A stretch of DNA of 64,000 nt from positions 372,001 to 436,000 of the forward strand of contig JAIUCV010000584.1 in NCBI GenBank assembly GCA_026724425.1, in the 5' to 3' direction. The notes beneath the pieces were generated by a model, which was given only the letters and a program-made list of their open reading frames with translations, ran no database searches and had not been told where the DNA came from. Positions 1 to 12,440 of the stretch are shown one piece after another. Made by a program: the position numbers and the translations under genes. Numbering within the stretch: the first letter of the stretch is position 1; each line of letters opens with the position of its first letter. This stretch comes from Erythrophleum ivorense (taxonomy: Eukaryota; Streptophyta; Magnoliopsida; Fabales; Fabaceae).

Positions 1-121
1 CATTTGGAAAACTCAATTAAACATTGAACGCCAATTCCAAGGGAGATGACCTAGGTTGTGCCATTAGCTACATATTTTATCAGCCTAGTATTATTTTAAG
101 GCTTATGCGACGATCCACTCA
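1..121 (+). mobile_element. L-family 5' LTR, 3' end only
   Basis: This is the last part of an LTR whose remainder lies left of the window. The same sequence occurs in reverse complement at the left ends of the L LTRs at 50735 and 59632. The LTR ends at 121 in GATCCACTCA, followed by a 5-bp spacer and a PBS. The boundary is confirmed by the L solo LTR at 50735, whose edge is set by a target-site duplication at the equivalent base. Confidence 0.85.
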
Positions 122-126
122 AAATT

Positions 127-144
127 TGGCGCCGTTGCCGGGGA
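127..144 (+). other. Primer-binding site, tRNA-Asp type
   Basis: TGGCGCCGTTGCCGGGGA is complementary over 18 bases to the 3' end (with CCA) of plant tRNA-Asp(GUC), as I recall that tRNA. It starts 5 bp after the LTR end, as expected for priming minus-strand DNA synthesis. Many plant Ty3/gypsy elements use tRNA-Asp. The other L copy keeps a decayed version at 59609-59626. Confidence 0.88.
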
Positions 145-659
145 ATTGGATTCTCAATTGTTTGAGAAAGTTTTCTAAGTGTTTTAGCTCTATTCTTGTT
201 CTATTTTGGTTTAATTTTTGTTTTGTTTTGAACTTGGAATTGGCTGATTTCGGTGTTACGCGTCAAGTGTCCTGCTTGCTGAAATTTTTGTTTAAAGTGC
301 CCAGAAAATTCTCAAACTTTGTTTTCCAAGGTTTTTGGGTGTTTTAAGCAAAATTAATAGCAAAGCTATAGGTGCACCATTTTTTGGCCAAATTCCAACG
401 TTTAAGGCACTTTTTCGAATTTTTTAGTATTTTCTCAAATTTTTTAAGAATTTTTCAAATTTTTCGAATTTAATTTCTTTAATTTTTGTGAGTTTATTTT
501 ACATCATTAACCTCTTTTTAGGAGTATCTTTGATAGTTAGGTAAGCATTAGCTTCATTTGAATTTTATTTTTTTGAATTAGAATTAATTTTAATTATAAT
601 TCGTTGGTGAATTGTTTTTGTGCTGAAATTAACTAACCTCTCATTTTTCTTTGCTTTAA

Positions 660-2243
660 ATGAATCCATATCATTATCAAGGTATCTATGATTCTTGTGC
701 AGAGCATAGGATTTCTCAGAAGTTGGATGAAGCCATGTCAATGCTTCAAGATTTTCTTGAACAACAAAGACAAGAACGGCAAGCACAACAATACCAACAA
801 GTCCAACAACCATGCTACCAACCATACCACAATTCATATGGAGTACACCCCAATTACCACCGTAATTATGAGCCATACCACACCTTCCATAGGTAAGAGC
901 TAGAGTATGATAATTACAATTATCACGAGGGGTATATGCAACAAGAGGTCCAAAGGGAACAGAGTTGGGAAGGGCAGCTAATGGAAGCTTGTATTATTCA
1001 AAACCAACAATTAGAGCAAATGGTCCAACAGGGAATTGAATAGTTGCAACTTCAAGACCAGCAAATGGCAGATAACCTCATGACGGATTCAGGATTTCAA
1101 ATGAATCAACTTACTTCAAGTGCTACTGAATCAATTGAAGAGCAAATTAGAAGGGAATGTATAAATGAGGAAGAGTCCTATTCATCGGGTAATATCCTTC
1201 CATCTTCTGATACTTTGCAATTGGTTGAAACTGAATCTAGTTTGCTTGATAGCACTGTGACTACTGATGCATATAATGTTGTTGATTCTGAATTGCATGA
1301 TGAGAAAGTTAATGAGGAAATTGTTGTTGAATATCCTGATCTGGTTGATTATGGTCACTCATTGAGCAAAATAGACACATTTATTGATGTTCATGAGTCC
1401 TTGTGTACTGATGCACTTGGAATTTCTACCCCTAGCTGTGATTGTAGTTATGAATTCATGTCTGAATCTATTAATGATGAATCTATTGAGTCTAGAGTAG
1501 TGGATAAGTGTGGGGGTGATCTAGAATGTGATGATCATTCTGTTCTTAGTCTAGAATTGGTTGATAAGCCTATTGACGATACATCTACTGAGTTTAGGGA
1601 TAGCATACCATTTGGATCATGTGATATAAATGATTTAAATGATTTTCTTGATTGTGTGTGTGTTGAATCTACTATATGTGATAGATGCTCTCAAATTAAT
1701 TCTTTCATTGAGACTAGTGAGTTCCTCACATATACTGATCAACATGATTCCTCACTAGCCTATGATGGTATGACTGATGAAACAATGAATGTAGCATGTG
1801 ATAAGAATATAGACATTGAAATTATTGGACAGCTTATTAATAATTCAGACCTAACTCTTGAATGCCTATGTGATGATATGCATACATGTCCTGTGTGTGC
1901 TGAGATTAATGAGTTTCTAGAGTCTGATATATCTGTTGAATCCATAGAGTCCTTTGCTTGCACTGAAACTGTCAATAAAATTGATTCTCCCGATCATGCT
2001 AGTATTGATGAGGGCATGCATAGTGATAATGCTGATGTTGAAAATCCTATTGATGTTTGTGCTATTATTAATAGTAGTGAGACACTAAATTTTGTTATGG
2101 ATCATTGTTTAGAATCTTGTGAGCCTACTGATGTCTCTTTGGTCAGGGAAGATACTATTTCTCTTGTTGAGAGTCCTGAACAAATTCTTGAAATTAGTGA
2201 AGTAATTTCCAATAAGCCACGGACTCTCCCATGCTACATATGA
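660..2243 (+). pseudogene. Acidic Gln/Cys-rich protein of L element (two stops)
   Basis: One frame of about 527 codons runs from ATG at 660 to TGA at 2241-2243, broken by TAA at 894-896 and TAG at 1041-1043. The last open part (1044-2243) is 399 codons. Residues encoded at 660-1100 are rich in Gln, Tyr and His and look able to form a coiled coil. The rest is strongly acidic, with many Asp, Glu and Ser. Two equally spaced modules follow CxCx5CxxC, with cysteines at residues 204, 206, 212, 215 and 274, 276, 282, 285 of the 1044 reading frame. Both modules are followed by a similar I-N-x-F-[IL]-E stretch, suggesting internal duplication and possible metal binding. I do not recognise the family; it resembles neither gag CCHC knuckles nor pol. 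At both stops the minus-strand copy at 58482-59099 has Gln, which fits C-to-T change. Function unknown. Confidence 0.7.
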
Positions 2244-2246
2244 CTG

Positions 2247-4271
2247 GGAAGATATTTAGTTATGAAATTAGAAAATCAAAAGAAAAAGGAATGGAAGGTT
2301 AATATTTGATCTAGAAAAGGTTGATCCAAGGGTCCAAATTTAGTATGACCATTTAACTTCATCTAAATTAATCTCCTTCACCTCCATTCCACCATTTTCA
2401 TGCCACACACAAGGGAGAAAGAAAGAAAAACGTGAAGAGAGAGATAGAGGGAGAAAAAGTGGAAGAAGAAGTGAAACCAAGCAAAATTACCCCTATTCTT
2501 CACCAAATTTCTTTATCTTCTCCATCTTCCAACCATTTTCTCCAAAGGGAAGCTGCATATTCATCTTTCCTTCAAGGTGGAATGTTGCTCTAAGTGGGAA
2601 GAGAAGGAATTTTAGAGTGAGAAAAGTAAAGGAAGCAAGGATTAAGCTTAAAGAGTAAGTTTTCTCCACCTTGCACTTGAAAATCACATGTTTTGAGTTA
2701 GTTTTGTTAAACCCTAACTATGAGTCACTTTTGGACAGCACATGGATGATTAAAAATGAAGTTTATATGTTGAATATGAAGGCCTTGAAATGAATTATAT
2801 ATGTTGAACATGAAGGCCATAAGAACTTAGTTATTGTTGTTATGTGCTGGGACTTCGAAAAACACAAAGATTGTAATTTTTTGGAAAATAGAAATCATGC
2901 AGAGATGCTGTCCGAATTTTCCCAAAATTTTTATGATGTTTTCTTAATGTCATATAGTCATGTATACCAAATTTCAAATCCTAAGACATAAAGGAAGAGG
3001 CTATGGAATTCTTAGAACCAAAGAAACTCATTTTTGAGCCTAAAATGAAGCTAGATTATGTTATGACCAAAACATGATGTTGAGGCCGAAATTTCATAAT
3101 TTCATCTATTCCAATGGATTCAAAAGGGTGTTTTTAGCTAGGAATACCTTTAGCAAAGCCCCGAAAACTCATGGAATATAATTTCTAAATTTTGGCCAAG
3201 AAATGCATACTATTCGACCATAGTGAATTGGAAGGGAAGGAGTTGGATTTTTCCAATTCCAATGGTTCCAATGAGTTTAAAAGGGTCATAAGATTTTAGA
3301 AGTTAAGGTTTATGTGTTGATTGTAATGAATTATCATTATGATTATATGGTTCGATATTTGTTTTGGGAACTCCAAAAGTAAATAAATCGAGTTCCAAGA
3401 CTTGAGGAGTAAAGTTTGCTAAGGTAGTAGTTTTCCTCTCTCTTTCTTTAAGCTTGTATGTTTGTATAATGATAAATGGTATACTATATCAAGTTGTTAT
3501 TTATGTTATAAGATGAGATATGTATACTTAGATTGTGCTTGGCTTTGTATGAAATCCCTTGTATTACTATGTGGTATATGGCACGTTAATAAGCATTATG
3601 TTATGTACTTACATGCTTGCTTGTGAATGAGACTGGTTTACTACTACTGAGATTTTATAATCTCACCCTAAATATAACCCATGATAGGTCCGAGTTCAAG
3701 CAAAGAAAGGGCAAAGAGTGTGGAGACATAAATTGAGGACCTTACTTTTATGCACCACATTTTGTTATGTAATTAAATATTTTAGATTACTACGTGTATG
3801 AGTTATGTTATGACACTGTAAGGTACTCAGGTATGGAATGGAAAGTCATGAATATAATCAACCCTTGAGTAAATAGAATATGACTGGTGTGCCTAAAATG
3901 CAAAAATGCATCTGCTTATATAAAGGCAAAATAATAATAACAATATGTCAAATGAGGGGTAAAATTGTCTAATTTTTATAGGGATACTTTAATATGAATT
4001 TATATGCATTCTGTTGAGAAAGTATTTTCCCCTTGTAAAGGGCTTAGAGAGCTTGAAGTAGAGCCCTGAACCGACCTTATACAATTTTTCTATAATTAAT
4101 TATGTATTTTCAAAGTTAGATAAGAAATTAGAAATGACCAAATGAATAGTGAAATTGTAAGAGGAAGTTTTTAAAGGAAAAAATTTTAATTAGTTCAGGT
4201 TTCCATTGACTCCTCTAAGTTTTATATGAGGTAATTGTAGTAGGAAAAGTATTATAAAATAAGGTATGACA
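2247..4271 (+). mobile_element. G1 5' LTR, 5'-truncated
   Basis: Direct repeat of 9196-11219 at a constant offset of 6948 bp at both ends, so net indels are zero. I counted 8 substitutions in 2281-2700 against the 3' LTR, about 2 percent. The first 1.08 kb of the LTR (equivalent to 8119-9195) is missing, lost at the junction with the L element. The LTR ends at 4271 in TATGACA, followed by the PBS. Confidence 0.88.
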
Positions 4272-4275
4272 TTTA

Positions 4276-4287
4276 TGGTATTAGAGC
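4276..4287 (+). other. Primer-binding site, tRNA-iMet type
   Basis: TGGTATTAGAGC differs at one base (T for C) from the common plant initiator-Met PBS TGGTATCAGAGC. It begins 4 bp after the end of the G1 5' LTR. Confidence 0.85.
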
Positions 4288-7200
4288 AAAGTTTCAAGCT
4301 TTCTAAGGTTGTATATGGCTTGAGGATGTGGCTATAAGACTATGTAAAGGTTTATAGAATTATGAAAAGCCTTTTATGAGGTATCTTAGGTGTGTAAAGG
4401 TGACTTATGTTTTTATTTATACTAAATGATTTATGAATGGTCATGAGTAGGTGGTAAGTTATGGATAAGATTGGCCTTTAGTTCTAGAATAGAGTTAAGT
4501 GATCCAACGGCTAGAGCTTTATAATTTATAGTGGCTCACTGGGATCAGTGGCAAGCTCTGTGTATTAGGCAGCAAGAGAGGATTTTGTAGCTACTAGAAA
4601 GGCTTGCCTATAGAGGTTATAAGAGGCCTAATCTCCCTGAATGCCACACTCAGACCGTTTGGGAATGTCTTGCCTGATGTAGGAGTAAACAGGAAGGTAA
4701 CACAGTATGTGGTAAAGCTGCTACCGCACAGAGTAAAGGTTAAGAGAGTTATTTTTCCCTGGTCATGACACCCAGATATTATGATGATGTGAAGAGTCTA
4801 AAAAAGTAGTTCCCTCAAGCCAGAGGTTTGAGTTATAAGTTACACTTCATAGAGCCCCGACAACCCAGAGGTGGTAGTTAGTTATGTATGTGTACAAGTA
4901 AAGTAAGAGGTAAAATCCACTAGCTTTGATGATGGGCTGCAAATAGAGATGGTGAGGCTTGGATCACATAGCTAAAGAAAAAGCTCCTAGTTATAGTGGA
5001 GTGTACTGTGACATGAAAGGCCTTGTTGTTCATATTCAAGCCAACCTAAGGAATAAACTATTATAGGGTCAATCAATGCACAAAAAGCAAGGACTCCTAG
5101 TGTAAATAAAGAAAAAGAGCAGTAATTGGTCACAAAAAAAATCAATAAGTAACATGTGATTTGTGAGCCTAGTAGCTGAAACTGAGAAGGGAACTCTTAA
5201 ATAATATCAAACACAAGAATAATAAGGTTGTTGAGACTGCCTATAAGGCGTTGACTCCAACCTAGAATGCTATTCTATGAAACACTGAATGACAGAGATT
5301 CAGAAGAGAATAAGAATAGTTCAAGAAGTACTAAGTTCATTGTAAGTCCATATGAGTTAATGGGACTTCTTGTGAGCTACAGATCTAATGAGATAGGCAG
5401 CTCAGACTAAGTATGAGCTGAAACTTAAGAAAAGTGACTAATAGCATCATCCAGGTGAGATGTATAGAAGAGAGTACAGTGTAAAAAGAGAAATTAGTTT
5501 GATTGAAAGCTCAGTGAAAGTCTCCTTGGATTGAGAAAGGGAAGATAAGATATCTTGAATTGGGGAGGCCACTCAGTAATGGTTAGCAAATTCCACTAGA
5601 TAGACCCCCTAAAATTGTAGAGTATAGTAATAAGAGGATCGAGGAAAAACTAAGAAACTAGCCATAAAAGAGATGCCCTTACTTTAGAAATTACTGAATG
5701 AGTAGACTGAGCATCGAAAAGTAAGCAGACAAGGGTCAAATAGTTAGTCCGACAAGCTCCCTAATATGAGAATAACATAGGCTTAAGGCACATGAGTAAT
5801 TAAAGCACCCAATAGAGCATAAGTCTTCAGTAAGGTAGAATCCAGACATTGAAGGTGCGTGTCTTGGATTGGGTTAATGGAACCCTAAAATCATTATACT
5901 GTGCTCTTGGGGATGAGACTAAGAGGTTGAACAGAGAGAAATCCTAGCTCTGACATGAAAGTAGAAATGAATTGAGACAAACAGTGAGTGCCTTAGTAGC
6001 CTCAGAGAAGCTTGAGGGAGCTAGAGACTGCCTAAGAAGGTGAGTCTTTGCATTATATAAAGAAAGAGTGTAAGTCAAGAGCACCATAGAATGTAATTCC
6101 TAGGATTTCATGAAATAGAATTTTCCTACAAAGGAATGCTCTAGTTAAGAGTAAAACAAGAGTAAGAGCAAAAAGTAGACCCCTTTGATGTTATAGAGAG
6201 TGAATAAGTAAAGGAACTCGGGAAAATATAGGTGCTCTTGAGCGTAAAGAAACTTGAACTGGCAACAAAAATAGCCAGTAGTAGAATATCCTCTTACCCA
6301 AGTAAGAGGATAAGAAAGGTAAAAAGAGAAAGAAAATATGACAGTGTTCAAGCTGAGGATGTAAGAAAGCACACTTGTCCTTAGCATAGATGCCCTTCTA
6401 GCATGATATTGCCCAAATTAAAAATAGTCGGGCAATGTAGAGAGATCTCAGGATGTAGTAGAGGAAGAATCCTACTTTCCCCCAGCACTCTACGAGAATA
6501 AGGCAAATAAAGAAAAGTAAGAGAGGGATACTTTAGATTGTTGGAAAACTTGTAATATACAGGCGATAGTGGCTTTGAGCTCAGTTATAAGGCACCCGTG
6601 CATTAGTATTTGATGTTATGATTTGCTTGCAACAATGGTTACATGATATTATGCCTGATTAACCTAATAGTAATGTGACTTGAGTGTATAGCAAACAATG
6701 ACATCAATCACCAAAGTGTCCTGATAATCGAAGGGTATCCTAGTTAGTTAAATAATGAGATAAGTCAGAAAAGAGAGGTAAAAGGGATTCTAGTAATATT
6801 GGAATGATGAGAAAAGCATGCAGAAAGGAATCCTTAGTAAAGAATGCTCAGATCCAGATAGCATGAGTTCAATATATATAATTTGAGTCCCTTATGGTAC
6901 ATGTAAACAAAATGAGTAGGGACTAATATATAGCCTCCCTCCTGCCATAAATGTTAAGCACACTTAAAGCATGAGATGCCTCAGTGCCAAGGCACTCAAA
7001 AGTAAAGTATGGGCATAGTTGAAAATTGCAAGATATGAGAGGAAAAGATAGCTAAGTATAGTTAAAGTAAGTAAAGGAAGTAAGTTAATAGAGTAAGAAA
7101 AGAAAGAGGCTAAAGTGGGAACTTGAGGATCCCGTGGGGAGCAATGAACGAACATTAAGATGTTCCTAAGTATTAGCATGATGGGATCCTAGAGAATCAG

Positions 7201-8105
7201 ATCACACAGAACCCACTTCACATGAAGAGCATGATGCATCTCTAAGTTTAGCCTCAGCTATTATGGGCAATAGTCACTGGACTTAGTGAGCATATATTTT
7301 GTTGTCAGATATAGTGATCTTAGGCTTTGACGTCTCCCAAAGAGGGATTGCAGTAGATCCTAGCATAGCACAATGGGTTACAGTAGACCTTAGCAGGGCT
7401 CTGAGAGGTCATAGTAGACCTAGGGGTCACAGTAGATCCCACAGAGTTATAGAGAGCCCTAGCCATAGCATGATATTTCTTTGGTGAGATGACGGCCTAA
7501 GATAGTTTTACAGCGTAGTTAGTCTCAGAGACCAGTATAGTTTCAACTAGCTTTTATCTTAGAGACTACAAATCTCCTGAGTCTGGTAGACCGTTGCCAC
7601 AGAGATATGAAAGCTTTATTCAGATGGTTTGACCACTGACTAGCTCTCTCTAGAGATGAGCATAGTGTATAGAATGAGAAAAGCAAGAAAGTAATTTTTC
7701 AGAGCTAAAGCCAGATAAACCACTACCTAATAGACAGTAGCCCTGACCGAGGGATAGAGAGATCCCTATATGCTAGCTTATGTATTCAGAAAGGGGTCAA
7801 GTGTAGTTTTAAATAAGGTAAGTGGTACAGTATGTCTCCATTAATCGAGACTATGAGTATAGTTAGCATCCCACTGGAATTCAGCAGTAGTTAGTGGTAG
7901 CTGCTCTTCGATGTTAGTAAAGGAAAGAGTAAGAGCATAATAATCAGTTATTTAGCTAAAGAGTTATATAAGACCTCTCAAGTGAATAAAGAGAGTAAAA
8001 CACAGTTTAAACCAAAAAAGGTAAGGGTAAGAAAAGACCAGTTAGCAAGGATATAAGAAAGGTCAGATGAGAATGTACCCTAAATTTTGAGGACAAAATT
8101 TATTT
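4288..8105 (+). mobile_element. G1 interior, non-coding
   Basis: About 3.8 kb, purine-rich on the plus strand, with stops in all frames and no reading frame over 110 codons. I see no gag, PR, RT, RNase H or INT motif. Only the last 60 bp (about 8060-8105) resembles the 3' tail of the C-family gypsy elements, the stretch that encodes N-F-E-D-like residues before the PPT. At 7350-7440 the motif AGTAGAYC recurs four times. The young LTRs beside a dead interior suggest a large retrotransposon derivative mobilised by a relative. Confidence 0.7.
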
Positions 8106-8118
8106 AAGGGAGGAGAAA
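8106..8118 (+). other. G1 polypurine tract
   Basis: AAGGGAGGAGAAA lies immediately before the TG of the 3' LTR, where plus-strand DNA synthesis is primed. Confidence 0.85.
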
Positions 8119-11100
8119 TGTAACATCGAATTTTTTGAAAATCCAAGAAAACATGAGGAAACATAAGAAATGTAACATATGGTTTCTCCGTCAATGTACG
8201 AAATTCATTGGATATAAAAGGAAGTCCCCCAAATAAAGTAAATTGAGGTCTACTAAAATTAGAATAATTTTCTAGACCACAAATAATGATGAGGCAAGGC
8301 CAAAGGTACCTTAAAATTGGGACCAAAAAGGGATTAGAAAAAGGTCCCAAAAAGCCTCTGAAGTCAAGTATGAAGGAGCCAGGGACCAAAATGCAAAGAA
8401 AAGTTATATATCGGGAAAAATGTATAAATTGCCTGAAAGTTCAGGGAACTCTACTTTCACCCTCTATTCATGGCCTTAGGCATGAATATCAAAAAAATCG
8501 AGCAAGAATCTCAGAAATCTATGACCCACGGTTAAACTCCATTTGATGAGCAGGTCCAATGATGCCAAGTTGTCTGGATGGCTGGGCGGGATCCAGTCTG
8601 AAATTTGATTATCTCAATCAGTAGCCATGAGCAAAATAGAAAAAAAAAAGTTGTAACAACTATAGAAATCAGAATAACAAAAGGGCTAAGAAGCCCTGAA
8701 AGAGTTTTAGGGACTAAATTGCAGCAAATAAAAATTTTATAGCACAACCATATTACAGAATGGTAAAAATTACACCTATAGACTCGGATGTCCGATTAAC
8801 ACTGAAATTTATGAGGATTGAGATTAAGGGCCCTTAATCCATGTTTGAAGCTCAATATGGCTAGAAAGTAGAGGAAATAATATTTATAAATTGTAGAATG
8901 TCTAAAAGTATGTATTGTACCGTAAAACCTTAATTGGGCCCAGACACCGATTTTTAGACTACTGTAAGGCCCAATAGCTGATTCTAAAGGCCCAATAAGA
9001 GAAAATAAGATATAATTAGGGTTTTAAAGAAGATGAAACCTAAATATAAATATAAAATGAAAGGAAAAGAAGAAAAGGATTTTAATGATTTTAAAGAATT
9101 AACCATGGTTGAGTTAAGGCAGTTAACCATGGTTACTATTCATGACTTAAGGGCTAAGAAAAGGTGTCCAAGTGTGTGGCCAAGAAATTTTGGAAGAAGA
9201 TATTTAGTTATGAAATTAGAAAATCAAAAGAAAAAGGAATGGAAGGTTAATATTTGATCTAGAAAAGGTTGATCCAAGGGTCCAAATTTAGTATGACCAT
9301 TTAACTTCATCTAAATTCATCTCCTTCATCTCCATTCCACCATTTTCATGCCACACACAAGGGAGAAAGAAAGAAAAACATGAAGATAGAGAGAGAGGGA
9401 GAAAAAGTGGAAGAAGAAGTGAAACCAAGCAAAATTACCCCTATTCTTCACCAAATTTCTTTATCTTCTCCATCTTCCAACCATTTTCTCCAAAGGGAAG
9501 CTGCATATTCATCTTTCCTTCAAGGTGGAATGTTGCTCTAAGTGGGAAGAGAAGGAATTTTAGAGTGAGAAAAGAAAAGGAAGCAAGGATTAAGCTTAAA
9601 AAGTAAGTTTTCTCCACCTTACACTTGAAAATCACATGTTTTGAGTTAGTTTTGTTAAACCCTAGCTATGAGTCACTTTTGGACAGCGAATGGATGATTA
9701 AAAATGAAGTTTATATGTTGAATATGAAGGCCTTGAAATGAAGTATATATGTTGAACATGAAGGCCATAAGAACTTAGTTATTGTTGTTATGTGCTGGGA
9801 CTTCGAAAAACACAATGATTGTAATTTTTTGGAAAATAGAAATCATGGGGAGATGCTGTCCGAATTTTCCCAAAATTTTTATGGTGCTTTATTAATGTCT
9901 TAAAGTCATGTATACCAAATTTCAAGTCTTAAAACATAAAGGAAAAGGCTATGGAATGTTTAGAACCAAAGAAACTCATTTTTGAGCCTAAAACGAAGCT
10001 AGATTATGTTATGACCAAAACATGATGTTGAGGCTAGAATTTCATAATTTCATCTATTCCAATGGATTCAAAATGGTGTTTTTAGCTAGGAATACCTTTG
10101 GCAAAGCCTTGAAAACTCATGGAATACAATTTCTAAATTTTGGCCATGAAATGCATACTATTCGACCATAGTGAATTGGAAGGGAAGGAGTTGGATTTTT
10201 CCAATTCCAATGGTTCCAATGAGTTTAAAAGGGTCATAAGATTTTAGAAGTTAAGGTTTATGTGTTGATTGTAATGAATTATCATTATAATTATAGGGTT
10301 CAATATTTGTTTTGGGAACTCTAAAAGCAAATAAACCGAGTTCCAAGGCTTGAGGAGTAAAATTTGCTAAGGTAGTAGTTTTCCTCTCTCTTTCTTTAAA
10401 CTTGTATGTTTGTATAATGATAAATGGTATACTATATCAAGTTGTTATTTATGTTATAAGATGAGATATGTATACTTAGATTGTGCTTGGCCTTGTATGA
10501 AATCCCTTGTATTACTATGTGGTATATGGCACGTTGATTGGCATTATGTTATGTACTTACATGCTTGCTTGGGAATGATACTAGTTTACTACTACTGAGA
10601 TTTTATAATCTCACCCCAAATATAACCCATGCTAGGTCTGAGTTCAAGCAAAGAAAGGGCAAAGAGTGTGGAGACATAAATCGAGGATCTTACTTTTATG
10701 CACCACATTTTGTTATGTAATTAAATATTTTAGATTACTGTGTGTATGAGTTATGTTATGACACTATAAGGTACTCGGGTATGGAATGGAAAGTCATGAA
10801 TATAATCAACCCTTGAGTAAATGGAATATGATTGGTGTGTCTAAAATGCAAAAATACATCTGCTTATATAAAGGCAAAATAATAATAACAATATGTCAAG
10901 TGAGGGGTAAAATTGTCTAATTTTTGTAGGGATACTTTAATATGAATTTATACGCATTCTGTTGAGAAAGTATTTTTCCTTTGTAAAGGGCTTAGAGAGC
11001 TTGAAGTAGAGTCCTGAACCGACCTTATACGATTTTTCTATAATTAATTATGTATTTTCAAAGTTAGATAAGAAATTGGAAATGACTAAGTGAATAGTAA

Positions 11101-11219
11101 AATTGTATGAGGAAGTTTTTAAAAGAAAAAATTTTAATTAGTACAGGTTTCTATTGACTCCTCTAAGTTTTATATAAGGTAATTGTAGTAAGAAAAGTGC
11201 TATAACATAAGGTATAACA
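8119..11219 (+). mobile_element. G1 3' LTR, complete
   Basis: 3101 bp from TGTAACATCG to GGTATAACA, preceded by a PPT. The first 200 bp resemble the start of C-family LTRs. About 8320-8722 is an inverted copy of a module also found in the E LTR (27055-27460). 9196-11219 repeats the 5' LTR. After the end, sequence continues directly in the middle of a G2 LTR (11220), showing that G1 inserted into it; the left target-site copy is lost. Confidence 0.87.
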
Positions 11220-12220
11220 AAATAGACCTTGGCCTGATGGGTTGGCCCATTTCCTCCTATGACCCTAAAGGTTCAGCAGCCTCCTTCCCCATTCAGCAGA
11301 AAACACAAGAGGCAAGGGAGGAAATTCGAAGGTTTAAGGGAGGCTAGGGTTCTACCAACATTGCAGCTCCATTTTTAACTCTTAGAGGATGATTTGGCCA
11401 AGGTGAGTTATATATAACTTGACCCTCTCATTCTCCTCTTCATCTTGGTCCGATTAGTTTCTGGTTTTGGACATTTTTATCTCCTTCTCAAATCTGAAAC
11501 TTGGTGTTGGGTGATTCCTTGCAAGATTTTCGGAGTTAAAAGTTGGAGGGGTGATTAAGTAAGTATTTCCCTTCCATTTTGTGTATTACTTTGCTGAAAA
11601 ATACCCCTAAGGATTGATTTTCATAATAGGTTCTACTATTGTGCAAAATTTATAAGGAGATGAAGGTGAAAAATTGAAATTTCTGGGCTTGATGGCTCAA
11701 ATTCAAATTTTGGAATTTCCCATGGTGTGTTCTTGATAATTGAGGCTCAACTCAGTCCATTTGACCTCTTAGGTATATGGGTAAGTGTTCCCTCTTCTCT
11801 TGTATGGTATATATACTGAATTTTTATCATTTGGATTGACTTTTGGTGCATGGCTTTTACATGTGCGAAAATGGAGATGTTAGGAGTGATCTATTGTGAG
11901 TTCTTATTTTGTGACCTTGAATTGGTGCAATAAACCCTTAAGAAGCTTGGATAAGAAGTTCTTGATGTACTCTTGTTAAGATTAATCTATGGATAGGGAA
12001 ATTTCTTACTAATGGTAGTTGAATAATAATGACTATGCTTATGTTAGGCCTGGTGTGCTTTGAATCATGATGGTAGCTAGAGGATGAGTAATTGGCTTTA
12101 TTGAGGTAACTGGAATTACTTTCCTAATTCCATGTATATGCCCATGTTAATCTGATGTTTACTACATATGTTTGATTTCGAGATAGCAAATGATTGGTTA
12201 ACTACTTGAATTGTTATTGT

Positions 12221-12440
12221 GATTGGACCTTATGAGTCCATGGTGGAGCTGTGGTGCGGCTACCACCCGTGCATGTGCTTTAATTGAGCACTGGGTTGTG
12301 ATCAAAACCCAGATGAACTGAGCCCTGGTTGTGCTCATTATGGAGTAAGTGCCGTGGACGGACCTCTCTTAGTGTTATTGGCCATTAACATGTTGTGTAT
12401 GATTGCTGGTATGGAACAGTAGTCATTGGTAGCTCAACTA
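12221..12440 (+). repeat. G2 LTR conserved GC-rich core, copy 1
   Basis: A GC-rich segment of about 210 bp found in all four substantial G2 LTR copies (also 15707-15945, 42783-43005 and 49295-49515). It is visibly better conserved than its AT-rich surroundings. It contains a possible small hairpin, GTGGT-GCGGCT-ACCAC. Confidence 0.75.

Larger units (their letters stand above)
122..2246 (+). mobile_element. L element interior, truncated
   Basis: Leader (122-659) and reading frame (660-2243) of a non-autonomous LTR element. No protease, RT, RNase H or integrase motif is present before the break at about 2247, where sequence switches to the middle of a G1 LTR. The leader is T-rich and matches the minus-strand L copy at 58482-59608, including the stretch just upstream of the reading frame. 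The lost 3' part could have held more genes, so 'non-autonomous' is an inference. Confidence 0.75.

Noticed and set aside
2493..2687. 64-codon ORF repeated at 9441-9635
   Set aside because: It is duplicated only because it lies in both G1 LTRs, antisense to the element; no start context or homology.
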